A DNA stretch of 64,000 nucleotides from Chitinophaga sp. YR573 (GTDB lineage Bacteria > Bacteroidota > Bacteroidia > Chitinophagales > Chitinophagaceae): positions 1,302,001 through 1,366,000 of the forward strand of contig NZ_FOJF01000002.1 in assembly GCF_900110995.1 (NCBI RefSeq). The letters are read 5' to 3'. The notes under the pieces were generated by a model, which was not told where the DNA came from, searched no databases, and saw nothing but the letters and a program-made list of their open reading frames with translations. This document shows, piece after piece, positions 46,601 through 56,293 of this stretch (positions are counted from its first letter, which is position 1; the number at the start of each line of letters is the position of its first letter). The translations under genes and the position numbers were made by a program.

Positions 46601-47740
46601 ATGGAACGAATAAATTACCTTTTTCACCGGTATTATGAACAAACAGCTACAGACGAAGAAGTCCGGGAGCTGATGGAGCTGCTGAAAGACCCGTCTCAGG
46701 ACGCAAAGTTGTCTGCCCTGCTGGAGCAGCAGTGGGAAGGTCTTGTCACGGCTGATCCGCGCTTTACCGCTGCCAAAGGGTTGCCGGTACTGAACAGGGC
46801 ACTGGGTAAGGAAGATAAAGTCCGCTTCCTGCCACGCTTAGGCTGGGTTGCAGCAGCGGCTGTTATACTCCTTGGCGGAGTGACCGCCTTCTTATGGCAA
46901 CAGCCTGTAAAAAAGCCTCAACAGGCACAGGTAATCATGCCAGGTTCCAACAAAGCAATGCTCATACTGGCTGACGGTTCTTCCGTAACACTGGACAGCG
47001 CCGGCAAACAGGTGATTAAGCAGGGTAACACCACCATTATGCAATCCGGTGGCCAGTTGCAGTATGCTGCCAACGGCAATAACAGTACGATCAGCTATAA
47101 CACCCTCCGCACACCACGTGGTGGCCAGTTCCGCCTCACATTACCGGATGGTTCTGCCGTATGGCTGAATGCAGCTTCTTCTATCACTTATCCGACAGCC
47201 TTTACAGGGGCCGACCGTACAGTGAAAGTAACAGGGGAAGCCTATTTCGAAATAGCAAAAATGGCTGATAAGCCTTTCCGGGTAAAGATCAGTGAAAGAA
47301 CCACTATAAATGTACTGGGAACGAATTTCAATATCAATGCCTATACCGATGAACCTTTTACCAACACCACATTGCTGGAAGGCAGCATAGGAGTTATGAC
47401 AGGAGATAATCAGCAGGTGGTTCTGCGGCCGGGCCAGCAGGCCAGGACTACCGGTACCGGTGTGAAAGTACTGGACAATACAGATCTGGACCAGGTAGTA
47501 GCCTGGAAGAACGGTGCCTTTAATTTTGATGGTACTGATCTCTCATCCGTATTGCGTCAGCTTTCACGTTGGTACGATGTAGAAGTGGTATTTGAAGGTA
47601 AGATACCGCAACGCCGATTTGGAGGCGCTATTCAACGCAATCTGCAGTTGCAGCAGGTACTGCGCATCCTTGAAAAAATGAACATAAAATTCAGAATGGA
47701 TGGACGGAAACTGATAGTGGAACAGGAGCAAAGATCGTAA
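46601..47740 (+). CDS. FecR-like anti-sigma factor
   Basis: A 379-aa inner-membrane regulator starting at ATG 46601 (MERINYLFHRYYEQTA); the longer frame from TTG 46565 adds an unlikely hydrophobic stretch. The N-terminal ~80 residues are cytoplasmic and bind the sigma factor, one transmembrane helix follows (LGWVAAAAVILLGGVTAFLW), then the periplasmic FecR domain with the family hallmarks ADGSSVTLDSAG, TPRGGQFRLTLPDGSAVWLNAASSI, GEAYFEIA and TNFNINAY. The last ~70 residues (LRQLSRWYDVEVVFEG) form the DUF4974-type tail that meets the receptor signalling domain. Sequence is close to the second FecR at 59510. Confidence 0.93.
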   Translation: MERINYLFHRYYEQTATDEEVRELMELLKDPSQDAKLSALLEQQWEGLVTADPRFTAAKGLPVLNRALGKEDKVRFLPRLGWVAAAAVILLGGVTAFLWQQPVKKPQQAQVIMPGSNKAMLILADGSSVTLDSAGKQVIKQGNTTIMQSGGQLQYAANGNNSTISYNTLRTPRGGQFRLTLPDGSAVWLNAASSITYPTAFTGADRTVKVTGEAYFEIAKMADKPFRVKISERTTINVLGTNFNINAYTDEPFTNTTLLEGSIGVMTGDNQQVVLRPGQQARTTGTGVKVLDNTDLDQVVAWKNGAFNFDGTDLSSVLRQLSRWYDVEVVFEGKIPQRRFGGAIQRNLQLQQVLRILEKMNIKFRMDGRKLIVEQEQRS

Positions 47741-47746
47741 AAAGAA

Positions 47747-47773
47747 GCCGTTCTACGGACGAGGTAGAACGGC
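47747..47773. promoter_or_regulatory. Hairpin between fecR-like and susC-like genes
   Basis: A perfect 10-bp stem (GCCGTTCTAC / GTAGAACGGC) with a 7-nt loop begins 7 bp after the anti-sigma stop. It lacks a T-tract, so it is a weak terminator at best. It may separate sigma/anti-sigma expression from the highly expressed receptor genes by mRNA processing or partial termination. Confidence 0.5.
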
Positions 47774-47847
47774 GATGGTTATGATCTCATTATAAAAAGG
47801 TCTGCTCAGACTTTATCTATTTATCAACCAATAACCTTTACAAAAGT

Positions 47848-50800
47848 ATGCATTTTGAAGCTTTTTGTAACCGGGATGCTATTGCTATGTTTTTTAAGCG
47901 AAGCCTATGCTTATTAAACAAGAACCGGTTAAGTATCCAAACACTACGTGTTATGCGATTATCAACCATTATCATCCTTGCCTGCTGTATACAGGTAAGC
48001 GCTAAAACCTATTCGCAAAGTATTACCTATGCCTGCAGGAATGAATCACTGGAAAATGTGTTTAAAGCGATCAGACAGCAGACCGGCTACCTGGTATTCT
48101 ATGATCAGAATGAGCTGGATGCGAGTAAAAAAGTAACGCTGGATATTAAGGACCAGCCAGTCGAAACGCTTATCCGCCAGGCGCTCAAAGATCAGCCACT
48201 CAGTTATTCTTTCGAAGACAAAACGATTATCATCACTAAGAGATCGATGGTGAATCAGATGCTGGCGGATATCCAGGTGCCACAGATGATCTATGGATTT
48301 GTGGTGGATGAAAAGGGCAACCCTATAGAACAGGCCTCTGTTACATTGATGCCATCAAGAAAACTGGTAGTTACCGGCCCTACCGGGCGCTTTAACTTCC
48401 CTGATGTAAAACCGGGTGAATATACATTACGACTCTCGCACCTGAGTTATGAGAAGCAGGTTCAGCATATTACCGTGGCTAATGACCCCGAAGGAACACC
48501 AATGACGGTAAGGATTGTTATGCGTATCTCTTTAATGAAACTGAGTGGTATTACAGTAAGTACAGGTTATCAGCAGATAGACCGTACAGCAGCTACCGGT
48601 TCTTATACTACCATTACTTCCAGGGATATTGAAGCGAGTCCTGCCCTCAACCTTATGGAAAGGCTGGAAGGTACCATTCCCGGTGTACGCTTCGATCTTC
48701 GTAATAATACTATTGCCATCAGGGGTACGAATTCATATGGCGGGGCCACACCACCATTGGTTGTCATTGATGGTTTCCCTGCTATGGACCAGAACCTTGT
48801 TAAAAATCCGGGAGGCACTATTTCAGCTACTACATTCGCTTCCAATAATGCGATTATAGCTTCTTTTAACCCTGCTGATATCCAGAGCATCACTTTCCTG
48901 AAAGATGCGGCAGCTGCTGCCATATGGGGTGCACAGGCTGCCAACGGAGTGATTGTGATAGAAACAAAAAGAGGCCGTAAAGGGATGTCTACATTCAATG
49001 CCACTGCCAATGTAAGTACATCAGCTCCGGCAGATATGTCCAACCTCAATGTGATGAACAGCAAACAGTACATCGAGTTTGAAAAAGAACTCTTTGACCT
49101 GAATTATTTTGCTGATCCCGCATCTTACTGGCGATATCCTGCACAGGATGAAGCGCTGGAAGATATGTTCCAGGTACAGCGGGGTACTATTACCGCAGAA
49201 GAAAGAGATAAGAGACTGGATGCATTGGGTAAAAAAAGTAACCTGGACCAGATAAAGAAATACCTGTTACAGAGTGCTGTTACCCAGCAATACAACCTTT
49301 CTATGTCCGGTGGTGGTGATAACAATACCTACTACGTTTCAGGTAATTACTCGAAAGACCGTCCTGTCTTCAAAAGTAACAGTGCAGAAAAATATTCGGT
49401 AACAGCCAATCTGACCAACGACCTGTTGCAGAAACGAGTAGTCATGACCACAGGTTTTACCCAGACGTTTTCCAGCAGTACAGTGAATAACGCAGCTCTT
49501 GAAGCGATGAGTCCGGGTAATAATGGCTTACGTCCTTACGAAATGCTGGTAGATGAACAGGGGAAATCTATTAACCGCTATATCGCATTTACTCCCCATG
49601 TAACGGACAGCCTTACACGCCTGGGATACCTGCCATGGACATTGAACTCTATTGATGAACTGGGCCGTAACAATACCATTTACAAGAATAGTTCATCCAG
49701 ACTTACTTCTCAGCTCAGCGCTAAAATCACAGACTGGATCCGTTTTGATGTTTCCGGTATGTATCAGCGAGGAGCGACAGAGATGAAGAACCTCGCAGAA
49801 TTAAACAGCTATTCTACTGTAGATATGGTGAATACCGGTACTACTATCGTCAATGGCAAACCTGTATATGGAGTGCCGCTGGGAGGTGTATACAAACTTA
49901 GCAACTCTACATCTGAAGACTATACATTCAGATTACAGCTGAACATAGATAAGTCATGGAGAAATATCCATCATCTTACCGTGATAGCGGGTAATGAGTT
50001 CAGGCAGACGAAATCAGGTGGATTTAACCAAACAAGATATGGGTTTAATACAGACCTGGGCACTTCTGTTACCATAAACCCTACAGTACCGTATACTACC
50101 ATATACCGTTATGGTAAAACCTTTCCATCTGCAGATGGAACCATTTATGCAAACAGGAAAAGATATCTGTCTTATTATAGTACGGCCAATTATTCACTGT
50201 CAGACAAGTATCATTTATCTGGTAGCGTACGTTTTGACGATTATAGTATGATAGGCGTAGAACGTAGAAAGCGCGCAATACCCTTATGGTCTGCCGGTGC
50301 AAAATGGGATATAAGGAAAGAGAAATTCATGTCAGATCTGAAATGGCTGGATAACCTTTCTATTCGTGTTACAGAAGGTGTTGGTGGTTCAGTAAGTGAA
50401 GATGGATCAGCATTTACCACTATTAATCTGTATGGTACAGACCCTCTCACTCAACAGGTATATGGTACTGTAGGTTTGCCAGGTAACACCATGCTGGGAT
50501 GGGCAACAACCAGAACTACCAATGCGGGATTTGACGCGGACCTGCTGAACAGAAAACTCTCTGTTTCATTTGATATCTATAAAAAATATACTTACGGTAT
50601 TGTTACCGCACAACCTGTGAATTCTACTTACGGATGGAGTTCTCTTTCTTTCAATACATCAGACATGACCAACCATGGTGTGGAACTGAATTTAAATGGT
50701 ACTATGGTCCGGCAGGTATACTGGACATGGAGCGCCAATTTCAATATCTCCTATAACACCAATAAAGTAACGGATGTTCGTTTCCCTGATAAGGTGCAGG

Positions 50801-51501
50801 ACCCGTCCAGCTTATCCCAGATCATTTCGGGTTACCCAGTGGATAATGTGTTCGCATACAGATGGGCAGGACTGGATAATAAGGGGCAGTCGCAGGTATA
50901 TACTGCTGCCGGAAAGATTATTACTTCTGATATGTCCTCTTACGATAACCTGAAACCGGAAGACAAAAAATATATGGGTCGCAGAACACCGCCTACTTTC
51001 GGTGGATTATCACAAACAATCCGTTATAAGAATATCAGCCTGTCGGCACGTATGTCTTACTACCTCGGATACAAGGTACAGAAGCTGGGAATCAATAGCG
51101 GATTGTATCCTACCAGTGGTTCTTACCAGGGATTCCTGTCTACAAGCAAAGAGCTGGCACAACGCTGGAGAAAACCAGGTGATGAAGCCTTTACAAATGT
51201 ACCAGGTATAGTCGGAACCAGTTTTAATAGTATCACCCGCTATTCACTGGCTGATTTTAATGTGATAGATGGAGATCATGCACGCCTGCAACAGATAACG
51301 CTGAGTTATACACTGCCTGCATCTGTAATAAAAAGACTCACATTCCTGAAGTCGCTGACAATGGGTGCTACAGCCAGCAATCTGGGCATCATCTGGCGAA
51401 AGAACAAAGAAGGGATAGACCCGGATTATATGTTTGCGGGTGTGTATAGTTCACTGCCACCTTCAAAGAATTACACCTTTAACATTAATGCTTCATTTTA
51501 A
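47848..51501 (+). CDS. SusC/RagA-like TonB-dependent receptor with STN signalling domain
   Basis: A 1217-aa outer-membrane importer. After a long signal region (STIIILACCIQVSA) comes the STN domain (SLENVFKAIRQQTGYLVFYD, residues ~60-130) that signals to FecR, then a carboxypeptidase-regulatory CNA-like domain (YGFVVDEKGNPIEQASV), the TonB plug (NLMERLEGTIPGVRF, ITFLKDAAAAAIWGAQAANGVIVIETKRG) and a ~900-residue barrel ending FNINASF. The IWGAQAANGVI motif is characteristic of SusC proteins. With the SusD partner 11 bp downstream it should import an oligosaccharide or peptide across the outer membrane. The adjacent secreted peptidase makes peptides a plausible substrate. Confidence 0.94.
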   Translation: MHFEAFCNRDAIAMFFKRSLCLLNKNRLSIQTLRVMRLSTIIILACCIQVSAKTYSQSITYACRNESLENVFKAIRQQTGYLVFYDQNELDASKKVTLDIKDQPVETLIRQALKDQPLSYSFEDKTIIITKRSMVNQMLADIQVPQMIYGFVVDEKGNPIEQASVTLMPSRKLVVTGPTGRFNFPDVKPGEYTLRLSHLSYEKQVQHITVANDPEGTPMTVRIVMRISLMKLSGITVSTGYQQIDRTAATGSYTTITSRDIEASPALNLMERLEGTIPGVRFDLRNNTIAIRGTNSYGGATPPLVVIDGFPAMDQNLVKNPGGTISATTFASNNAIIASFNPADIQSITFLKDAAAAAIWGAQAANGVIVIETKRGRKGMSTFNATANVSTSAPADMSNLNVMNSKQYIEFEKELFDLNYFADPASYWRYPAQDEALEDMFQVQRGTITAEERDKRLDALGKKSNLDQIKKYLLQSAVTQQYNLSMSGGGDNNTYYVSGNYSKDRPVFKSNSAEKYSVTANLTNDLLQKRVVMTTGFTQTFSSSTVNNAALEAMSPGNNGLRPYEMLVDEQGKSINRYIAFTPHVTDSLTRLGYLPWTLNSIDELGRNNTIYKNSSSRLTSQLSAKITDWIRFDVSGMYQRGATEMKNLAELNSYSTVDMVNTGTTIVNGKPVYGVPLGGVYKLSNSTSEDYTFRLQLNIDKSWRNIHHLTVIAGNEFRQTKSGGFNQTRYGFNTDLGTSVTINPTVPYTTIYRYGKTFPSADGTIYANRKRYLSYYSTANYSLSDKYHLSGSVRFDDYSMIGVERRKRAIPLWSAGAKWDIRKEKFMSDLKWLDNLSIRVTEGVGGSVSEDGSAFTTINLYGTDPLTQQVYGTVGLPGNTMLGWATTRTTNAGFDADLLNRKLSVSFDIYKKYTYGIVTAQPVNSTYGWSSLSFNTSDMTNHGVELNLNGTMVRQVYWTWSANFNISYNTNKVTDVRFPDKVQDPSSLSQIISGYPVDNVFAYRWAGLDNKGQSQVYTAAGKIITSDMSSYDNLKPEDKKYMGRRTPPTFGGLSQTIRYKNISLSARMSYYLGYKVQKLGINSGLYPTSGSYQGFLSTSKELAQRWRKPGDEAFTNVPGIVGTSFNSITRYSLADFNVIDGDHARLQQITLSYTLPASVIKRLTFLKSLTMGATASNLGIIWRKNKEGIDPDYMFAGVYSSLPPSKNYTFNINASF

Positions 51502-51512
51502 GATTTCAGATA

Positions 51513-52874
51513 ATGACCAGGATCATATATACTTACATAGCCTGCCTGCTGTTGCTGGGAAGTACAGGATGCCGCAAATATGTGGAGATTGAACAGCAGG
51601 GAAAACGTACCCTGCATTATACAACGGATTACCAGTATCTGCTGAACTATACATATGATATCGAACCGGCATACTATTATCCCGTAGTAGCCAGTGATGA
51701 TTATGGCCCTGCTGATGACGGCTTCCTGAACAGATTAGGCAGTCCGGAAGCAAATACCTTCATATGGGCCGTAGATTTTTTCGGGGATAATGCAGACCCG
51801 GACTGGGATAGAATGTATAAACAGATTTATGTCTTTAATCAGGTGACTACAGGTGTGGTGAATAGTGATGGTGGCAGTGATGCTGATAAACGGACTATCC
51901 TGGCGGAAGGACAGGTACACCGTGCATTTACCTATTTCTCACTGGTAAACATTTATGCAAAACAATATGATGCCGCTACCGCTGCTACTGATGCGGGAGT
52001 TCCTTTAATATTAAATCCCGACTTCACTTCAAGTCTTGTACGTGTTTCCGTAAAAACTATCTATGACCAGATAAACAGGGATCTCACACAGGCTATTCCT
52101 AACTTACCTGATATATCAGCGCTGGCTTACAATCCGTCTAAGACAGCTGCATATGCTATTCTCGCAAGGGTTTCCCTGCAAAAAGGAGAGTATGCCGATG
52201 CGGAGAAGTATGCAGACAGTGCACTGACAAGACAAAGCGCCCTGGTGAATCTGAATGATTATATAGCCAGTCCGGTGTCTTATCCAACAAGATATAAAGA
52301 TCCGGAAATGATCTTTATCAAAAGTCTGTCTGTTACTGCTGTTACATTGCCACTGAGTGCATCATTGCTCAATCTGTTTGATACAAAGGATCTGCGTTAT
52401 GAATTATTTACAGCAGATGGTTCCGTTTTCCCTTTTAATGCTTTTGTTGGCCGTGGTTATTACAGACCACGTATTAATACAGATAATCCTCTTGCAGGCC
52501 CAACTACAGCAGAGATGATGCTGATAAAAGCAGAAGCTGAAGCAAGAGTAGGATCTTATACCACAGCTGTTGATATCCTGAATACGATCCGCCAGAAACG
52601 TTTCCGCCCGGCAGAGTATGTAGCGCTCTCCGCTGCAAATGCCGGGGAAGCATTACAGCTGGTGATCAATGAAAGGAGAAGAGAACTGTTGTGCAGGGGA
52701 CTACGCTGGTTTGATCAGAAACGTCTGAACAAAGAAGCTGCATTTGCGGCTACGGTAACGAGAGTATACAAGGGTGAAACTTATACACTGGAGCCTAACA
52801 GCAACCGGTATGTATTCCCTATACCGGCTAAAAACATATTGTTAAACCCGGAAATAACACAAAATCCAAGGTAG
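51513..52874 (+). CDS. SusD/RagB-like substrate-binding lipoprotein
   Basis: A 453-aa lipoprotein (lipobox LLGSTGC, Cys20) that caps the SusC-type receptor. Family features are the helical TPR-like regions (ADKRTILAEGQVHRAFTYFSLVNIYAK, TAAYAILARVSLQKGEYADAEKYAD) and the C-terminal signature ERRRELLCRGLRWFDQKRLNKE, ending with YVFPIPAKNILLNPEITQNP. Its length is at the short end for SusD proteins (usually ~500-600). It lies 11 bp after the SusC gene and 33 bp before the metallopeptidase, in one operon. The ligand is not evident. Confidence 0.92.
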   Translation: MTRIIYTYIACLLLLGSTGCRKYVEIEQQGKRTLHYTTDYQYLLNYTYDIEPAYYYPVVASDDYGPADDGFLNRLGSPEANTFIWAVDFFGDNADPDWDRMYKQIYVFNQVTTGVVNSDGGSDADKRTILAEGQVHRAFTYFSLVNIYAKQYDAATAATDAGVPLILNPDFTSSLVRVSVKTIYDQINRDLTQAIPNLPDISALAYNPSKTAAYAILARVSLQKGEYADAEKYADSALTRQSALVNLNDYIASPVSYPTRYKDPEMIFIKSLSVTAVTLPLSASLLNLFDTKDLRYELFTADGSVFPFNAFVGRGYYRPRINTDNPLAGPTTAEMMLIKAEAEARVGSYTTAVDILNTIRQKRFRPAEYVALSAANAGEALQLVINERRRELLCRGLRWFDQKRLNKEAAFAATVTRVYKGETYTLEPNSNRYVFPIPAKNILLNPEITQNPR

Positions 52875-52907
52875 AGTAAACAACAACATTAAAATTCAAT
52901 CACTTTT

Positions 52908-55439
52908 ATGTCTAAACGGAAAATACAATTTTTCGCTTGTATGGTATTGTTTGCCCTGTTGGGTATGAATACACTTGCCAGCGCGCAATGGTGGAAGAAG
53001 AAAAAGACGGTGGCTGTAGCCGCACCGGCAGCTGATTCTGCAAAGAAGAAAGATCCACCTAAAATAAAGCCCTATAAGGATGTCATTACAAAGGATATGA
53101 TTAGCAGTAAGGGATTCTTTACGATACATACATCTAAAGATGATAAGTACTATTTCGAATTCCCGGATAGTCTCTTTAACCGCGATATCATGGTTGTGAG
53201 CAGGGTATCCAAAGCCTCTACGGAAATGCGTAACGGGGCCAGTGGTTATGCTGGTGATCAGATTGGAGAAACGGTATACCGCTTTGAAAAAGGACCGCAG
53301 AACAAGATCTTCATGAGACGCATCTCCTTTGCAGAATATGCAAAAGACAGCAGCATCTCTATTTATGCAGGTTTGCAGAAAAACAATATCATGGCTATTG
53401 TAGAAGCGTTTCCGGTATTGGCGTACAGCGCGGATTCTGCCGGTATGGTAGTAGATGCTACCGACTTCCTGAACCGTGATAACGATATCATTTATTTCCA
53501 GGGAGCGGTGTTTAAAACAAGGGCCGGCATGGGAGCGCAGATCAATGAACGCAGTTATGTGAAAAGCATCCATACATATCCTACCAACATAGAGGTTGCT
53601 GCTGTAAAGACTTACACAGCCGGACTTAATCCTGCCGCTGCCTGTTATACTGTAGAGCTGAACGCATCCCTGATACTGCTACCTGTGAAGCCTATGCAGC
53701 CAAGGTATATGGATGATCGTGTAGGATACTTTGGTGTAGCACACAAAGACTATGAAACCAATCCGCAGAATGTACAGTACGAAGTGATTGCCCGTCGCTG
53801 GAGACTGGAACCTAAACCGGAAGATGTTGAGAAATATAAAAGAGGTGAGCTGGTAGAACCCATCAAACCAATTGTATTTTATATAGATCCTGTAACACCA
53901 AAGCAATGGGTGCCTTACCTGATAAAAGGAGTGAACGACTGGCAGAAAGCATTTGAACAGGCAGGTTTCAAAAATGCCATTTATGCCAGAGAAGCGCCTG
54001 CAAAAGAAGAAGACAGCACCTGGAGCATTGACGATGCAAGACATGCGGCCATTGTATACCGTCCTTCTATAGTAGCAAATGCGATGGGGCCAAACGTGGC
54101 TGATCCAAGAAGCGGAGAGATCCTGGAAAGCCATATTTTCTGGTACCATAATGTGATGCAGTTATTACAGAAGTGGTATTTCATCCAGTGTGCGGCAGTT
54201 GATCCACGTGCAAGGAAACCTGTATTCGACACCGCGCTGATGGGAGACCTGGTGCGTTTTGTATCTTCTCATGAAGTAGGTCATACATTAGGTCTGCTGC
54301 ATAATTTTGGTTCCAGTTCTACTGTACCGGTAGAGAACCTGCGTAACAAGGCATGGGTGGAAGCACATGGTCACACACCATCTATCATGGACTATGCGCG
54401 CTTTAACTATGTAGCACAGCCGGAAGATAACATTAGTGCTGCCGGATTATATCCACGTATTGGTGATTATGATAAATGGGCCATTGAATGGGGATACAGA
54501 TGGCATCCTGAATATAAGACCGCGGAAGAAGAGAAACTGGCGCTTACAAAAGTAGTAACAGATAGTCTTGCCAGGAATCACCGTCTCTGGTTTGGGAATG
54601 AAATGGAACAATATGATGCAAGAAGTCAGAGTGAAGATATCGGTGATGATGCAATGAAAGCAAGTATGTATGGAATTAAAAACCTGCAACGTATCATACC
54701 GCATATAGCGAAATGGACGGTAGTGCCTGGAGAGCCGCCAGTTGAAGTGCAACATACCTATACCGTGCTTTTCTCTCAGTATGCACGTTATGTAGGACAT
54801 GTAATGAAAAATATCGGCGGCATTTATCATGACGTAAAGTTATCTACTGAAACAGGTCCTGCTTATGTGGTAGAAGATTATGCCCGTCAGAAAGAAGCCG
54901 TAGCGTTTATCTGTAAAGAAGTACTGGAAACACCTATGTGGCTGAATGAAAGGAGTATTGTAGAAAGAATGCCTATGAACTTCACTATTGAGCTGGCCTC
55001 TTTACATACTGAACTTATAAATGGGCTTATCAACAGGGATCGTCTCAGCAGGATTGTAAACCAGGATGTAGATGCGAAAGGTAAAGTGTATACCATTCAG
55101 GAATACTTCTCTGACCTGAACAAAGGTATCCTTACAGAAATCTATGCAGGTAAGAATATTGATATCTATAGAAGAGCGCTGCAGAAGATCTACATAAGCC
55201 GTTTGCTGGAAGAAGCTACTATAGCCCCTGATCCTAATATGATCCTGGGCGATTATAGCTTTCATATGTATATCTCAGACTTACCTGAAATCATAAAAGA
55301 TAATCTTCATCAGTTGCAGTTGCTTTGTAAGAAAGGAATGCAGAATCCTGCGCTTAACAAACAAACTAAATTACACCTGAAAGAAATGGATGAAAAGATC
55401 ACAAAGAAATTAAAAGAACCAAATGACAAAGATGCATAA
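52908..55439 (+). CDS. Secreted zinc metallopeptidase (metzincin-like, DUF5117/DUF5118/DUF4953 type)
   Basis: An 843-aa protein with signal peptide (FFACMVLFALLGMNTLASAQ). The zinc site is H455-E-V-G-H459-T-L-G-L-L-H465 (HExxHxxGxxH) followed by a Met-turn near residue 494 (SIMDYARF), as in metzincins. The upstream ~400 residues match the layout of the large Bacteroidota zinc-dependent metalloproteases with DUF5118 and DUF5117 segments (TEMRNGASGYAGDQIGETVYRFE), and the C-terminal part fits DUF4953. It follows the SusD gene by 33 bp, so it likely generates peptides for the SusCD pair; how far it is exported is unknown. No T9SS domain is visible. A terminator follows at 55523. Confidence 0.9.
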   Translation: MSKRKIQFFACMVLFALLGMNTLASAQWWKKKKTVAVAAPAADSAKKKDPPKIKPYKDVITKDMISSKGFFTIHTSKDDKYYFEFPDSLFNRDIMVVSRVSKASTEMRNGASGYAGDQIGETVYRFEKGPQNKIFMRRISFAEYAKDSSISIYAGLQKNNIMAIVEAFPVLAYSADSAGMVVDATDFLNRDNDIIYFQGAVFKTRAGMGAQINERSYVKSIHTYPTNIEVAAVKTYTAGLNPAAACYTVELNASLILLPVKPMQPRYMDDRVGYFGVAHKDYETNPQNVQYEVIARRWRLEPKPEDVEKYKRGELVEPIKPIVFYIDPVTPKQWVPYLIKGVNDWQKAFEQAGFKNAIYAREAPAKEEDSTWSIDDARHAAIVYRPSIVANAMGPNVADPRSGEILESHIFWYHNVMQLLQKWYFIQCAAVDPRARKPVFDTALMGDLVRFVSSHEVGHTLGLLHNFGSSSTVPVENLRNKAWVEAHGHTPSIMDYARFNYVAQPEDNISAAGLYPRIGDYDKWAIEWGYRWHPEYKTAEEEKLALTKVVTDSLARNHRLWFGNEMEQYDARSQSEDIGDDAMKASMYGIKNLQRIIPHIAKWTVVPGEPPVEVQHTYTVLFSQYARYVGHVMKNIGGIYHDVKLSTETGPAYVVEDYARQKEAVAFICKEVLETPMWLNERSIVERMPMNFTIELASLHTELINGLINRDRLSRIVNQDVDAKGKVYTIQEYFSDLNKGILTEIYAGKNIDIYRRALQKIYISRLLEEATIAPDPNMILGDYSFHMYISDLPEIIKDNLHQLQLLCKKGMQNPALNKQTKLHLKEMDEKITKKLKEPNDKDA

Positions 55440-55522
55440 ACCCCGGTCTATCTCTATAGCAGGGCCATCGCATATAAGCAAATAAACACCTGATTCCTGT
55501 TCAGGAACCGGTTCGATTTTGT

Positions 55523-55557
55523 CCCCTGCTATGTGCGTAGCAGGGGATTTTGTTTTC
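55523..55557 (+). terminator. Intrinsic terminator after the metallopeptidase gene
   Basis: A 9-bp stem CCCCTGCTA/TAGCAGGGG with loop TGTGCG is followed by ATTTTGTTTT. It ends the FecI-FecR-SusCD-peptidase locus. A small extra palindrome, TTCCTG-TT-CAGGAA, lies just upstream at 55494-55507. Confidence 0.8.
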
Positions 55558-55593
55558 CGCAAGAATCGGGTCGTATACACACAGGTGCCATTG

Positions 55594-55601
55594 TACTTTT
55601 G
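55594..55601 (+). promoter_or_regulatory. Bacteroidota -7 promoter box before the flavin reductase gene
   Basis: TACTTTTG matches the TAnnTTTG -7 consensus and is 23 bp before the ATG at 55625. No TTTG -33 box is found at the expected distance, so the promoter may depend on an activator or be weaker. Confidence 0.5.
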
Positions 55602-55624
55602 ACTCGTAATAAAATCAATCAGTC

Positions 55625-56293
55625 ATGCATCTTAATTCATCACCTGCTATTTTATATTTTGGAACACCTGTGGTACTGATTAGTACTGTAAATGAGGATG
55701 GATCTTATAACCTGGCGCCTATGTCTTCTGTTTTCTGGTTGGGCTGGCGTTGTATGATCGGTTTATCTATGTATTCAAAAACAACGCAGAATATTCTGCG
55801 TACAGGAGAATGTGTATTGAACCTGCCATCTGTGAAACAGGTAGAAGCAGTAAACCTGCTGGCTAAAACAACGGGCGTAAATCCGGTGCCTTCTGCGAAG
55901 TTCCAGAGAGGGTACAGATATGAAAAGGAGAAGTTTGATATCGCAGGTCTTACGCCGCAGCCTTCAGAAACGATCATGTCTCCCAGAGTACTGGAATGCC
56001 CTGTGCAACTGGAAGCAGTAGTTGAAGGTACACATGGACTGGCTCAGAATGACCCGGCCCTCAGCGGGCGGATTATCACCATAGAATTGCGTATGCAGCG
56101 TGTGCATCTGGATGAATCTATTATAATGGATGGTAACCCTAACCGGGTAGATCCTGACAAATGGCGCCCGCTTATTATGAGTTTTCAGGAGTTCTATGGT
56201 CTTGGAGAGAAGGTACACTATTCAACCCTTGGCGAAATACCAGAATCCATGTACCAGACAAAGGACCTGGAACGTGCGCAGATGATGGTTTAA
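55625..56293 (+). CDS. Flavin reductase-like FMN-binding protein
   Basis: A 222-aa cytoplasmic protein of the flavin reductase-like/flavoredoxin split-barrel family. The N-terminal region TPVVLISTVNEDGSYNLAPMSSVFWLGWRCMIGLS is the FMN-binding barrel start, and KTTQNILRTGECVLNLPS is the family's second motif. Members reduce FMN or carry FMN for electron transfer. It is preceded by its own -7 box and terminator-isolated from the upstream locus. Its TAA overlaps the stop codon of the convergent sterol-desaturase-family gene by three bases. Confidence 0.82.
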   Translation: MHLNSSPAILYFGTPVVLISTVNEDGSYNLAPMSSVFWLGWRCMIGLSMYSKTTQNILRTGECVLNLPSVKQVEAVNLLAKTTGVNPVPSAKFQRGYRYEKEKFDIAGLTPQPSETIMSPRVLECPVQLEAVVEGTHGLAQNDPALSGRIITIELRMQRVHLDESIIMDGNPNRVDPDKWRPLIMSFQEFYGLGEKVHYSTLGEIPESMYQTKDLERAQMMV

